A DNA stretch of 64,000 bases. Source: Cellulomonas sp. PhB150. GTDB taxonomy: Bacteria > Actinomycetota > Actinomycetes > Actinomycetales > Cellulomonadaceae. The position numbers were made by a program, and so were the translations under genes. This document shows positions 15,152-23,320 of this stretch, piece after piece. The stretch lies in assembly GCF_003755175.1 (NCBI RefSeq), contig NZ_RKHX01000003.1, positions 248,001 through 312,000 of the forward strand, given 5' to 3'. Below the pieces are notes generated by a model. It searched no databases. It saw nothing but the letters and a program-made list of their open reading frames with translations, and was not told where the DNA came from. Positions within the stretch are counted from its first letter, which is position 1; each line of letters starts with the position of its first letter.

Positions 15152-16399
15152 TCAGAGGGTGAGCGTCGCCGTCGATCCTGCCGCAGTCAGGGTGAGGCCG
15201 GCAGTCGGGCCGCCCGGGAGCGTGACGCGGTAGTCGCCGGCGAAGCCGCGGACGACGAGCCGGCCGGCCTCGTCGGTGCGCATCGAGGTCGGCGCCGTCC
15301 ACCACTCGCCGCGCACCAGCCCGTGCAGCGCGTCGTATGCGGGCTTGGGCGTGCCGTCGGCGCGCACCAGCCCGGCCGGCGCGCCCAGCCAGGCGCCCTC
15401 GTCGGTCAGCCCCCAGTAGGTGATCGACTCGACGGCCGGGTGCCCGACGAGCGAGCGGTAGTGCCGCACCACCTCGTCGGCCTGCCGGGCCTCGCCAGCC
15501 GGGGTCGACGGCCACGTGGGCACCTGGTAGTCGTTGAGGTCGACGACGTGCGCCGGCATGAGGTCGCCGGACAGCAGCGTCGTCTCGGTCAGCTGCAGGG
15601 GCAGGCCGAAGCGCGCGAACCGGTCGACGATCGCCAGGATCGCGTCCTCGCCGCGGTACCCCTGGTGCATGTGGGTCTGCAGCCCGATGGCGTCGATCGC
15701 GATGCCCGCCGCCAGGCACTCCTCGATGAGGCGCTCGTAGTCGGGCCCCAGGTCGAAGTCGTTGAGCACGAGCCGCGCGTGGGGATCCGCGGAACGGGCC
15801 GACGAGAACGCGAGCCGGACCATCTCCACGCGCCCGAGGCGCTGCGCGAGGCGGGTCACCGCGTTCTCCTCCGCCGTGAACACGGGCAGGATCACCACCT
15901 CGTTGATCGCGTCCCACTGGTCGACGAGGCCGACGAAGTCGCCGACCTCGCGGCGGACCCGCTCGCGGAGCACCGGCTCCACCTCGTCGTCGGGCACGGC
16001 GGACAGCCACGGCGGGGTGAGCGTGTGCCAGACGAGCGGGTGGCCCTTGACCCGCACGCCGCGCTCGACGAACCAGCGCGCGGCCCGTTGCAGCCGGAGG
16101 GTGTCCGGCTCGCCTCGGACCGGTTCGAAGCCTGCCCAGTAGAACGGCAGCGTCGCGGTGTCGAACAGGTCGAGCCAGAGCTCGGCGAGGTGCGCGCCGT
16201 GCTCGGCCGACGCTCCCCCGAACACGCCGTCGGGCGCGCGGTCCTCGCCGTTCGCCAGCGCGATGAGGTCGAACCCGATGTTGCCGAACCCGAACGCGTG
16301 CCTGACCTGCTCGACCGTCACGGGGCAGCCGGCGGCCGGCGTGCCGTCCGCGCGCAGGACGGTCACCTCGCACGAACCCTGCCGATGCGTGTACGTCAT
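15152..16399 (-). CDS. GH10 endo-beta-1,4-xylanase, intracellular type
   Basis: GH10 enzyme of 415 residues without signal peptide or binding module, so it probably cleaves imported xylo-oligosaccharides in the cytoplasm. A short N-terminal beta-rich segment (VTVLRADGTPAAGCPVTVEQ) precedes the barrel. Catalytic acid/base is Glu167 (WDAINEVV) and nucleophile Glu272 (LQLTETTL), 105 residues apart as in other GH10 enzymes. KGHPLVWHT is the usual substrate-binding strand. The C-terminal 60 residues form a small beta domain. ATG 16399 is the likely start. A LacI-type palindrome lies 42-60 nt upstream, and the repressor gene is divergent, so it belongs to the xylan regulon. Confidence 0.9.
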   Translation of the reverse strand: MTYTHRQGSCEVTVLRADGTPAAGCPVTVEQVRHAFGFGNIGFDLIALANGEDRAPDGVFGGASAEHGAHLAELWLDLFDTATLPFYWAGFEPVRGEPDTLRLQRAARWFVERGVRVKGHPLVWHTLTPPWLSAVPDDEVEPVLRERVRREVGDFVGLVDQWDAINEVVILPVFTAEENAVTRLAQRLGRVEMVRLAFSSARSADPHARLVLNDFDLGPDYERLIEECLAAGIAIDAIGLQTHMHQGYRGEDAILAIVDRFARFGLPLQLTETTLLSGDLMPAHVVDLNDYQVPTWPSTPAGEARQADEVVRHYRSLVGHPAVESITYWGLTDEGAWLGAPAGLVRADGTPKPAYDALHGLVRGEWWTAPTSMRTDEAGRLVVRGFAGDYRVTLPGGPTAGLTLTAAGSTATLTL

Positions 16400-16440
16400 G
16401 TGGTGCACCCCGTCCTGGCGGATGGAAAACGCCGAGTCGT

Positions 16441-16472
16441 CGTTATCGATAACGTTATCTGCGCGGTAGGCT
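16441..16472. promoter_or_regulatory. LacI operator and lacI -10 box (divergent GH10/lacI promoter)
   Basis: Two overlapping perfect palindromes, CGTTATCGATAACG (16441-16454) and GATAACGTTATC (16448-16459), precede a TAGGCT -10 hexamer (16467-16472) located 7 nt before the GTG of lacI. Binding would cover the -40 to -20 region of lacI and sits just upstream of the GH10 gene, so both would be repressed. The core AACGTT is repeated at 23152 and 23225. Confidence 0.85.
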
Positions 16473-16479
16473 CCGGGAC

Positions 16480-17481
16480 GTGGAGACCGGGGCGCGCGTG
16501 AAGATGGAGGACGTCGCACGCGCAGCGGGCGTCTCGGTGGCGACGGTGTCGAAGGTCGTCAACGGCCGGTACGGCGTCTCGCGGTCCACCTTCGAGCGCG
16601 TCTCGACGGTGATCGACGAGCTCGGCTACGAGACCAGCCTGGGCGCGCAGAGCCTGCGCAGCCACAAGACGAACGTCATCGGCGTGCTCGTCGCGGAGTT
16701 CGAGCCGTTCAGCACCGAGCTCCTCAAGGGGGCCTCCGACGCGATCGGCTCGACCGGCTACGAGCTGCTCGCCTACTCCGGCGGGCACAAGGGCGGCGCG
16801 GTCGGCTGGGAACGGCGCTCGCTGTCCCGCCTCGGCGGGACCCTCATCGACGGCGCGATCATCGTGACCCCGACCGTCGTCGGCGCGTCCAACGGCGTGC
16901 CCGTGGTCGCCGTCGACCCGCACACCGGGCCGTCCGGCGTCCCCACGGTCGACTCCGACAACTTCGCCGGCGCCGTGCTGGCCACCGAGTACCTGCTCGG
17001 CCTGGGTCACCGGCGCATCGCGCTGCTCGGCGGACGCACCGACCTCGAGTCCGCCCGGCTGCGCGAGGACGGGTTCCGGCACGCGATGGCCGCCGCGGGC
17101 GTGGAGGTCGACGAGAACCTGGTCCGCGTCGGTGGCTACCGCCCCGAGACCGCCACGGCCCCGGCGCGCGAGCTCCTCACGCTCGACGACCGGCCCACCG
17201 CGATCTTCGCCGCGAACGACCTGTCGGCCATCCGCACCATGGAGGTCGCGCACGAGCTCGGCCTGCGGGTGCCCGACGACGTGTCCGTGATCGGCTTCGA
17301 CAACGTGCCCGAGTCGGCACTGGCCCACCCGCCGCTGACGACGATCGACCAGCCGCTGCAGGACATCGGCGCCCGCGCGCTGCACATGCTCGTCGAGCTC
17401 ATCGAGGGCCGCGAGCCCGAGTCGACGCACGTGCGCCTGCCCACGGCCATGGTCGAGCGCGCGTCCTGCCGCCGGATCTGA
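16480..17481 (+). CDS. LacI-family repressor of the xylan-use locus
   Basis: The 333-residue LacI/GalR protein has its N-terminal helix-turn-helix at residues 9-35 (MEDVARAAGVSVATVSKVVN, then RYGVSRSTFERV) and a hinge helix. The periplasmic-binding-like effector domain follows, with AIIVTP, LGHRRIALLGG, PTAIFAANDLSAI and the dimer region DVSVIGFDNVPESALAHPPLTTIDQP. The start GTG 16480 lies 7 nt after a TAGGCT -10 box with no Shine-Dalgarno, fitting a leaderless mRNA; GTG 16498 or ATG 16504 are alternatives. Matching palindromes upstream of itself, the GH10 gene, the ABC operon and the secreted CE4-GH10 gene indicate a local regulon, probably induced by xylo-oligosaccharides. Confidence 0.93.
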   Translation: METGARVKMEDVARAAGVSVATVSKVVNGRYGVSRSTFERVSTVIDELGYETSLGAQSLRSHKTNVIGVLVAEFEPFSTELLKGASDAIGSTGYELLAYSGGHKGGAVGWERRSLSRLGGTLIDGAIIVTPTVVGASNGVPVVAVDPHTGPSGVPTVDSDNFAGAVLATEYLLGLGHRRIALLGGRTDLESARLREDGFRHAMAAAGVEVDENLVRVGGYRPETATAPARELLTLDDRPTAIFAANDLSAIRTMEVAHELGLRVPDDVSVIGFDNVPESALAHPPLTTIDQPLQDIGARALHMLVELIEGREPESTHVRLPTAMVERASCRRI

Positions 17482-17485
17482 CACC

Positions 17486-19783
17486 TCAGCGCACGGACGT
17501 CGAGGTCCACCGCTCGTCGGCGACGCCCACCTGGTGCACCGCGCCGGCCAGGGTCACGGTCGTCTCGGTCTCGCGCTGCTCGCACGACGGCCCGACCCAC
17601 AGCTGGACCTCGCCCGGCTCGACGACCCGCACGCCCGCACGGCCCGAGAAGGCGAGGCGCGTGGTCGGCACGACGAGGTCGACGACGACGCTCTGCCCCG
17701 GCTCGAGGTGCACCCGGCGGTAGCCGAGCAGCTGCGCGACCGGCCGGGTCACGCTCGCCACGACGTCGCGCCCGTAGAGCTGGACGACGTCGTCGCCCGC
17801 CCGGTCGCCCGTATTCGTGACGCGGACCGAGGTGCGGATCGGGCCGTCGGTGCACGCGCCGGGCTCGACCCTGAGGTCGTCGTGCGCGAACGTCGTGTAC
17901 GACAGGCCGTGGCCGAACGGGAGCGCCGGGACGCTGCTCAGGTTGGTGACGTCGCCGTCGCCGCCGAGCGCGGGGTGCAGGTAGGAGTAGGGCTGCGCGC
18001 CGGCCGAGCGCGGCATGCTGACCGGCAGGTGGCCGGACGGGTTGACGCGGCCGGAGAGCACGCCGGCGATCGCCGAGCCGCCCTCCTCGCCGGGGAAGAA
18101 GGCCTGGACCACGGCGGCGCAGCGGGACAGCGCCCAGTCCACCGCGTAGGGCCGGCCGGTCACGAGCACGAGCACGACCGGGGTGCCCGTCGCGAGCACC
18201 GCGTCGACGAGCGCGCGCTGCACGCCCGGCAGCTCGAGGTCGTCACGGTCGCAGCCCTCGCCCACGGTCCCCCGCCCGAACAGCCCGGCGTGGTCGCCGA
18301 CGACCACGACGGCGACGTCAGAGGACGCCGCGGCGTCGACCGCTGCGGCGATGCCCGACGTGTCGTCGTCGTCGACCGCGCAGCCGCGCTCGTAGACGAC
18401 CGCGGACCCGGGCAGCTCCGCGGCGAGCGCGTCGCGCACGGTCGGGATCTCGAGGCCGACCTCGGCGTCGGGGTGGTGCGCGAGGACGTGGTTGACGAAC
18501 GAGTAGCACCCGAACAGCGCGGCGTACCGGTCCGCGTTCGGGCCGATCACCGCGACGCGGCCGGGAGCGGCCAGCGGCAGGGTGCCGTCGTTGGTGAGCA
18601 GGACCACGGACTCCTCGGCCAGGCGGGCCGCGATCCGTCGGTGCTCGGGGCTGTCGAGATCGACACCCGTGGGCGGCTCCTCGTCGAACGTCGCGTCGAG
18701 CAGGCCGAGCTCCGCCTTCTGCAGCAGCGCGCGCAGCACGGCCCGGTCGACGAGCGCCTCGTCGACCCTGCCCGCGCGCACCGCCTCCGCGAGCGGCGCG
18801 AGGAAGGCGTCACCCGTGGGCAGCTCGATGTCGACGCCCGCGGCGAGGGCCTGTCCGGCCGCGTCGCCGAGGTCGGCCGCGACGCCGTGCAGCAGGTGCA
18901 GGAACGCGACGCCGAAGTAGTCGGCGACGACGGTCCCGTCGAACCCCCACCGGTCACGCAGGACCCCGGTCAGCAGCTCGGCGTTCGCGGCGACGGGCAC
19001 GCCGTCGATCTCCGCGTAGGAGTGCATGACCGAGCGGACGCCGCCGTCGAGCACGGCCATCTCGAACGGCGGCAGCAGCACGTCCGCGATCTCGCGCGGG
19101 CCGGCGTGCACGGGCGCGAAGTTGCGGCCCGACTGCGAGGCGGAGTAGCCGACGAAGTGCTTGAGCGTCGCGTGCACGCCCGCGGACTGCACACCGCGCA
19201 CGTACGACGTGCCGAGGGTCCCGACGACGTAGGGGTCCTCGGAGATGCACTCGTCGACCCGCCCCCACCGGGGGTCGCGGATGACGTCGAGCACGGGCGC
19301 CAGCCCCTGGTGGATCCCCAGCGCACGCATCGACCCGCCGACGGCGGCGCCCATCTCGGCCACCAGGTCGGGGTCGAACGACGCCCCCCACGCCAGCGGC
19401 GTCGGGAACGTGGCCGCCCGCCACGCCGACAGCCCGGTGAGGCACTCCTCGTGCACGAGCGCCGGGATGCCGAGCCGCGTCTCGCGGACCAGGCGCCGCT
19501 GCTGGCCCCAGAGCCACTGCGCGCGCTCGTCCGCGTCGACCGGCCGGGTGCCGTAGGGCCGCGTGAGGTGGCCCAGGCCGTGCCGGCTCACCTCGTCGAG
19601 ACCCTGCTCGACCTCGAACACGCCCTGCAGCGGGGCGACGGCCTCGCCGTCGCCCTTCTCCCAGAAGCCGACGAGCTGCGCGAGCTTCTCCTCGAGGGTC
19701 ATCTGCGCGAGCAGCTCGGCGGCTCGGCCGTCGGCGCTGGGAACCGGGATCCCGGTGGGGCGGGACGTCTGAAGATCCGTCAC
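17486..19783 (-). CDS. Glycoside hydrolase family 3 protein (beta-xylosidase/beta-glucosidase)
   Basis: The 765-residue cytoplasmic GH3 enzyme has an N-terminal barrel (about 25-345), a C-terminal sandwich (about 390-600) and a fibronectin-III-like domain after PFGHGLSYTTF (about 630-735). The nucleophile is Asp288 in TVVADYFGV. The DY-x-G surroundings and VPVAANAELLTGVLRDRWGFDG are more like GH3 beta-xylosidases than the GH3 enzyme at 8094. It is the last gene of the transporter operon, 46 nt after the MalG-like permease. GTG 19783 has AGGAG 9 nt upstream. Context suggests it trims xylo-oligosaccharides imported by the transporter; activity on glucosides cannot be excluded. Confidence 0.9.
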   Translation of the reverse strand: MTDLQTSRPTGIPVPSADGRAAELLAQMTLEEKLAQLVGFWEKGDGEAVAPLQGVFEVEQGLDEVSRHGLGHLTRPYGTRPVDADERAQWLWGQQRRLVRETRLGIPALVHEECLTGLSAWRAATFPTPLAWGASFDPDLVAEMGAAVGGSMRALGIHQGLAPVLDVIRDPRWGRVDECISEDPYVVGTLGTSYVRGVQSAGVHATLKHFVGYSASQSGRNFAPVHAGPREIADVLLPPFEMAVLDGGVRSVMHSYAEIDGVPVAANAELLTGVLRDRWGFDGTVVADYFGVAFLHLLHGVAADLGDAAGQALAAGVDIELPTGDAFLAPLAEAVRAGRVDEALVDRAVLRALLQKAELGLLDATFDEEPPTGVDLDSPEHRRIAARLAEESVVLLTNDGTLPLAAPGRVAVIGPNADRYAALFGCYSFVNHVLAHHPDAEVGLEIPTVRDALAAELPGSAVVYERGCAVDDDDTSGIAAAVDAAASSDVAVVVVGDHAGLFGRGTVGEGCDRDDLELPGVQRALVDAVLATGTPVVLVLVTGRPYAVDWALSRCAAVVQAFFPGEEGGSAIAGVLSGRVNPSGHLPVSMPRSAGAQPYSYLHPALGGDGDVTNLSSVPALPFGHGLSYTTFAHDDLRVEPGACTDGPIRTSVRVTNTGDRAGDDVVQLYGRDVVASVTRPVAQLLGYRRVHLEPGQSVVVDLVVPTTRLAFSGRAGVRVVEPGEVQLWVGPSCEQRETETTVTLAGAVHQVGVADERWTSTSVR

Positions 19784-19829
19784 GGGATCGTTCTCCTTCT
19801 GGGGAATGACGGGAAGCGAGAGGGCGGGC

Positions 19830-20723
19830 TCAGCCCTTGACGGCGCCCTGGAGCCCGCCGACGATGCGCTTCTGCAGGGCGAGGAAGAAGATCAGCGCGG
19901 GGATCATCGCCAGGGTCGTGAAGGCGAACACCCCCGCGGTGTCCGAGGCGTGCTCCGACGAGAAGTCGGCGACACCCAGGGGCAGGGTCTTCATGTCGTC
20001 CTGCAGCAGGAGCAGCGGGAGCAGGTAGGCGTTCCACGAGCCGACGAACGCGAGCACGCCGACGGTGACCATGCCCGGGCCGGACAGCGGCACGAGGATC
20101 CGCCAGAAGAAGCCGATCCGGGACGCCCCGTCGAGCAGGGCCGCCTCCTCGAGCTCCTTGGGCAGCGCCATGAGGAACGGGCGCAGGATCACCACCGTCA
20201 TCGGCAGCGCGAACGCGGCCTGCGGCAGCGCCACCCCCCACCAGGTGTTCCCCATGTGGAGGTCCTTGGTGATGAGGATGAACAGCGGGATGATCGCGAC
20301 CGTCGCGGGGAACAGCAGGCCCAGGACGAACACCATGAACAGCGGCTCGCGCCAGCGGAACTGGTACCGGGCCAGCGGGTAGGCCGCCATCATCCCGAAG
20401 ACGACGACGATGGCCGTGGTCAGGATCGCGATGACGGCCGAGTTCAGCGCGTACTGCCAGAAGCTCGGGTTCGTCAGGACGCCGGTGTAGTTGCTCAGCA
20501 CCCAGGGGCTCGGCAGCCCGGCGGGCTTGTCCGCGAGCTGCGCGTTGGTCCGGAAGCCGCCGAGCACGCCGTACAGCACGGGGCCGACGGTGAACGCGAC
20601 GACCACGAGCGCGATGAGGTAGACCAGCGGGTTGCCGCCGCCCTGCCGCTTGCGCCGGGGCGTGTGCGTCGCCTGCCGCTTGGTCGGGGCGATCGGAGCC
20701 CCGGTCATCGTGCCCGCGCTCAT
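19830..20723 (-). CDS. ABC sugar transporter permease, MalG-like (CUT1)
   Basis: Inner-membrane permease of 297 residues with a Lys/Arg-rich start and six helices. The EAA-loop signature for ATPase contact is LPKELEEAALLDGASRIGFFWRILVPL (about residues 190-215). The ATG start overlaps the stop of the MalF-like gene by 4 nt, and the GH3 gene follows 46 nt later. With the MalF partner it forms the translocation channel for an oligosaccharide, most likely xylo-oligosaccharides given the neighbours. No ATP-binding subunit gene is present, so a shared MsiK-type ATPase elsewhere is expected. Confidence 0.93.
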   Translation of the reverse strand: MSAGTMTGAPIAPTKRQATHTPRRKRQGGGNPLVYLIALVVVAFTVGPVLYGVLGGFRTNAQLADKPAGLPSPWVLSNYTGVLTNPSFWQYALNSAVIAILTTAIVVVFGMMAAYPLARYQFRWREPLFMVFVLGLLFPATVAIIPLFILITKDLHMGNTWWGVALPQAAFALPMTVVILRPFLMALPKELEEAALLDGASRIGFFWRILVPLSGPGMVTVGVLAFVGSWNAYLLPLLLLQDDMKTLPLGVADFSSEHASDTAGVFAFTTLAMIPALIFFLALQKRIVGGLQGAVKG

Positions 20724-21763
20724 CGCTTGGCCTTCTTCCGGGGAGCGTCCTGCGAGTCACGCCGCAGGATGAAGAACTGGTACAGGAGCGCCATCACGAG
20801 CGCGACGACGAAGAGGATCACCGAGGCCGCGGAGGCGATGCCGTAGTTCGAGCGCTTGGTGCCTTCGTTGACGAGGAAGGTCGCCATGGTCGTCGTGGCG
20901 TTCGCGGGGCCGCCGCCGGTGAGGATCCAGACCATGTCGAACAGCTGCAGCGAGCCGATCATCGACAGGAAGGCCCAGGTGCGGACCGTCGGGCCCAGCA
21001 GCGGGATGGTGATCTTGCGCTGCACCTGCCACCAGGTGGCGCCGTCGATCTGCGCGGCCTCGTACAGCTCCTCGGGCACGCCCTGCAGGCCGGCGAGGAA
21101 CAGGATCACGGCCAGGCCCAGGTACTTCCAGGTCAGCACGGCGATCACGGTGTAGAGCGCGACGTCGGGCGTGCCGAGCCAGCCCTCCTCGGGCCCGCTG
21201 ATCCCGACCGCGGACAGGATCGTGTCGATCACGCCGTACTCGGGCTGGAGCAGCTGGAACCACACGACGCCGGCGATGACCTCGGCCAGCACGTACGGGA
21301 CGAAGATGATCGTGCGCAGGACGCCCTGGCCCCACATCTTGCGGTTGAGCAGGAGCGCGATCGCCAGGCCCAGCGGCAGCTGGATGAGGATCGAGAGCAC
21401 CACGATGATGATGTTGTGCGTGAAGGCGCCGGTGAAGACGTCGTTCTGCAGCACGCTGGCGTAGTTCTTCAGGCCGACGAAGTCGACCAGCGGGCCGTAG
21501 CCCTTCCAGCGGTACACGGAGAACTGGACGGCCTTGATGATCGGCCACACCACGAAGAACAGGAACACCAGCAGGGCCGGCGCCACGAAGAACAGGATCT
21601 CGAGGCGCATGCGGACCGAGGACCTCGACCGGCGGCGCCCACCCGGGCCCGGGCCGGCCGGCCGCACCGAAGCGCGACCGGCGGCCGGGGCCTGGGGCTT
21701 GGACGTCGCAGGCGAGACGGGTTCGCCGCGCACGGCGGTCGTGTCGTCTGCCACGTCGGTCAC
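20720..21763 (-). CDS. ABC sugar transporter permease, MalF-like (CUT1)
   Basis: Permease of 347 residues. A Pro/Arg-rich cytoplasmic N-terminus of about 50 residues precedes six helices. The EAA loop is LYEAAQIDGATWWQVQRKITIPLL (about residues 230-255). Its GTG start overlaps the stop of the binding-protein gene (GTGA), and its own stop overlaps the MalG-like start. That gives strict gene order binding protein, MalF, MalG, GH3. Partner and role as for the MalG-like subunit. Confidence 0.93.
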   Translation of the reverse strand: MTDVADDTTAVRGEPVSPATSKPQAPAAGRASVRPAGPGPGGRRRSRSSVRMRLEILFFVAPALLVFLFFVVWPIIKAVQFSVYRWKGYGPLVDFVGLKNYASVLQNDVFTGAFTHNIIIVVLSILIQLPLGLAIALLLNRKMWGQGVLRTIIFVPYVLAEVIAGVVWFQLLQPEYGVIDTILSAVGISGPEEGWLGTPDVALYTVIAVLTWKYLGLAVILFLAGLQGVPEELYEAAQIDGATWWQVQRKITIPLLGPTVRTWAFLSMIGSLQLFDMVWILTGGGPANATTTMATFLVNEGTKRSNYGIASAASVILFVVALVMALLYQFFILRRDSQDAPRKKAKR

Positions 21764-23073
21764 TTCTCCGCGTCAGCCGCTGCCTGGGTGGCGTCGACGA
21801 TGTCCTGCGGGGTCGCCTTGCCGGCGAACATCAGGGCGATCTCGTCGTTCATCGCGCCGCCCACCGAGGCACCGAAGGCGGTGTCGAAGTAGAGCTGGAC
21901 GTACGGCGCCGAGTCACGCACCTTGAGCAGGCCGGCGAGCGCCGGGTCCTTGACGTACTGCGAGGCGGACGAGTTCGTCGGCAGACCCATGTCCTGCTCG
22001 GCGAAGCCCTTCTGGACCTCGTCGGACAGCAGGTACTTGACGAAGTCGACGGCCTGGTCGGGCGCCTTCTGCGAGACGGCCCACGCGTCGCCGCCACCGA
22101 GCTGGGCGGCCGGGTCACCCTGACCACCCGCGACGCTCGGGAACGAGAACCAGCCGGTGTTCTCGCCGAGGCCCTTCTTGTCCTCGGTGAGGCCCTGCAT
22201 CACGCCGGGCTCCCAGTGTCCCTGCATCTCCATCGCAACCTTGCCGGTGGCGAGCAGGCCCGAGGCGCTGGTCGCGCCCGTCTGGGCGGGGGTGGACAGG
22301 AAGCCCTTGTTGAACGGCTTGGCCGCGATGACCTTCTCGAGGTCCTCGCCCGCCTTGATGAAGCACGGGTCCGAGAACTCGAGGCTCTTGACCGCGTCGG
22401 TCAGCACCTGCTGCGAGCACTCGCGCAGCGCGAACTGGTACCAGTAGTGCGCGGCGGGCCACTTGTCGCCGGCGCCCACGGAGATGGGCTCGATGCCCGC
22501 GGCCTTGATCTTGTCGATGTCCGTGTACAGGTCGTCCCACGAGGTGGGGGTGTCCGTGATGCCGGCCTGCTCGAAGAGCGCCTTGTTGTACCAGAAGCCC
22601 ACGACGCCGACGGAGAACGGCAGCGCGTAGGTCTTGCCGTCGACCTGCCAGCCCGCGACCGAGCCGCCGATCTTCGCGATCTCGTCCTTGGCGGCGTCGG
22701 AGATGTCCTTGGTGAGGCCCGCCTCGACGTGGTCGGCGAGCTCGCCGCCGCCACGCTCCATGTAGACGTCCGGGGCGTCGTCGCTCTGGAACGCCGCGTC
22801 GAGCTTGGTGAGCATGTCCTCGTGCTGCATGGCGCTGATCTCGACGGTCACGCCGGGGTTGGCTGCCTCGAAGTCCTTGGCGACCTTCTCGTAGTAGGCC
22901 TTGCCCGGGTCCGTGTTCGAGTTGTGCCACCAGGTGATGGTGACGTCCTTGGCGCCGCCGGAGCCGGACGAGCTCGGGTCGGAACCTTCGTTGTTGTCGC
23001 CCGAGCTGCACGCTGCGAGCAGTGCGAGACCCGTGGCGACGGCCAGGGCACGCAGGACTGGCGTCCTCTTCAT
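21760..23073 (-). CDS. Extracellular sugar-binding lipoprotein (CUT1 family)
   Basis: Solute-binding protein of 437 residues. The lipoprotein signal peptide ends in LALLAACSS with the lipidated Cys22, followed by a Gly/Ser-rich tether (SGDNNEGSDPSSSGSGG). The SBP_bac_1 fold starts at DVTITWWHNSNTDPGKAYYEKV. ATG 23073 has GAGGAG 8 nt upstream; the frame continues further upstream but without features. It captures oligosaccharide outside the cell and delivers it to the MalFG-like pair encoded next. A perfect CGATAACGTTATCG palindrome lies 79 nt before the start. Confidence 0.94.
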   Translation of the reverse strand: MKRTPVLRALAVATGLALLAACSSGDNNEGSDPSSSGSGGAKDVTITWWHNSNTDPGKAYYEKVAKDFEAANPGVTVEISAMQHEDMLTKLDAAFQSDDAPDVYMERGGGELADHVEAGLTKDISDAAKDEIAKIGGSVAGWQVDGKTYALPFSVGVVGFWYNKALFEQAGITDTPTSWDDLYTDIDKIKAAGIEPISVGAGDKWPAAHYWYQFALRECSQQVLTDAVKSLEFSDPCFIKAGEDLEKVIAAKPFNKGFLSTPAQTGATSASGLLATGKVAMEMQGHWEPGVMQGLTEDKKGLGENTGWFSFPSVAGGQGDPAAQLGGGDAWAVSQKAPDQAVDFVKYLLSDEVQKGFAEQDMGLPTNSSASQYVKDPALAGLLKVRDSAPYVQLYFDTAFGASVGGAMNDEIALMFAGKATPQDIVDATQAAADAEK

Positions 23074-23151
23074 CGTTGAACTCCTCGTCGTCACTGAGAG
23101 GGATGGACGACGCAACGTTGACAGCCGTCCAGGCGTTCTGTCAATCGTTAG

Positions 23152-23165
23152 CGATAACGTTATCG
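23152..23165. promoter_or_regulatory. LacI operator before the transporter operon
   Basis: Perfect 14-bp palindrome CGATAACGTTATCG, sharing the GATAACGTTATC core with the site at 16448. It lies in the divergent region between the sugar-binding lipoprotein gene and the secreted CE4-GH10 gene. Confidence 0.85.
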
Positions 23166-23224
23166 AACCGTTGCACCGCGCCGACCGCCGACGTCCCCTC
23201 TGTGCGACCGGGTCGGTTGGTGTC

Positions 23225-23258
23225 AGTTCGATAACGTTATGGGTAACGTTATCGAACT
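23225..23258. promoter_or_regulatory. Double LacI operator before the CE4-GH10 gene
   Basis: A 15-bp perfect inverted repeat (arm AGTTCGATAACGTTA, 23225-23239 and 23244-23258) around TGGG. Each arm contains an AACGTT-centred half copy of the 14-bp operator, so the site can be read as two operators 14 bp apart. It lies 63-96 nt before the ATG at 23321. Confidence 0.82.
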
Positions 23259-23320
23259 CTGTCCGGATCACACGTAACCTCCCGGTCGGGGTGGGACCCG
23301 AATCGCGCAAAGGAGCGCTG

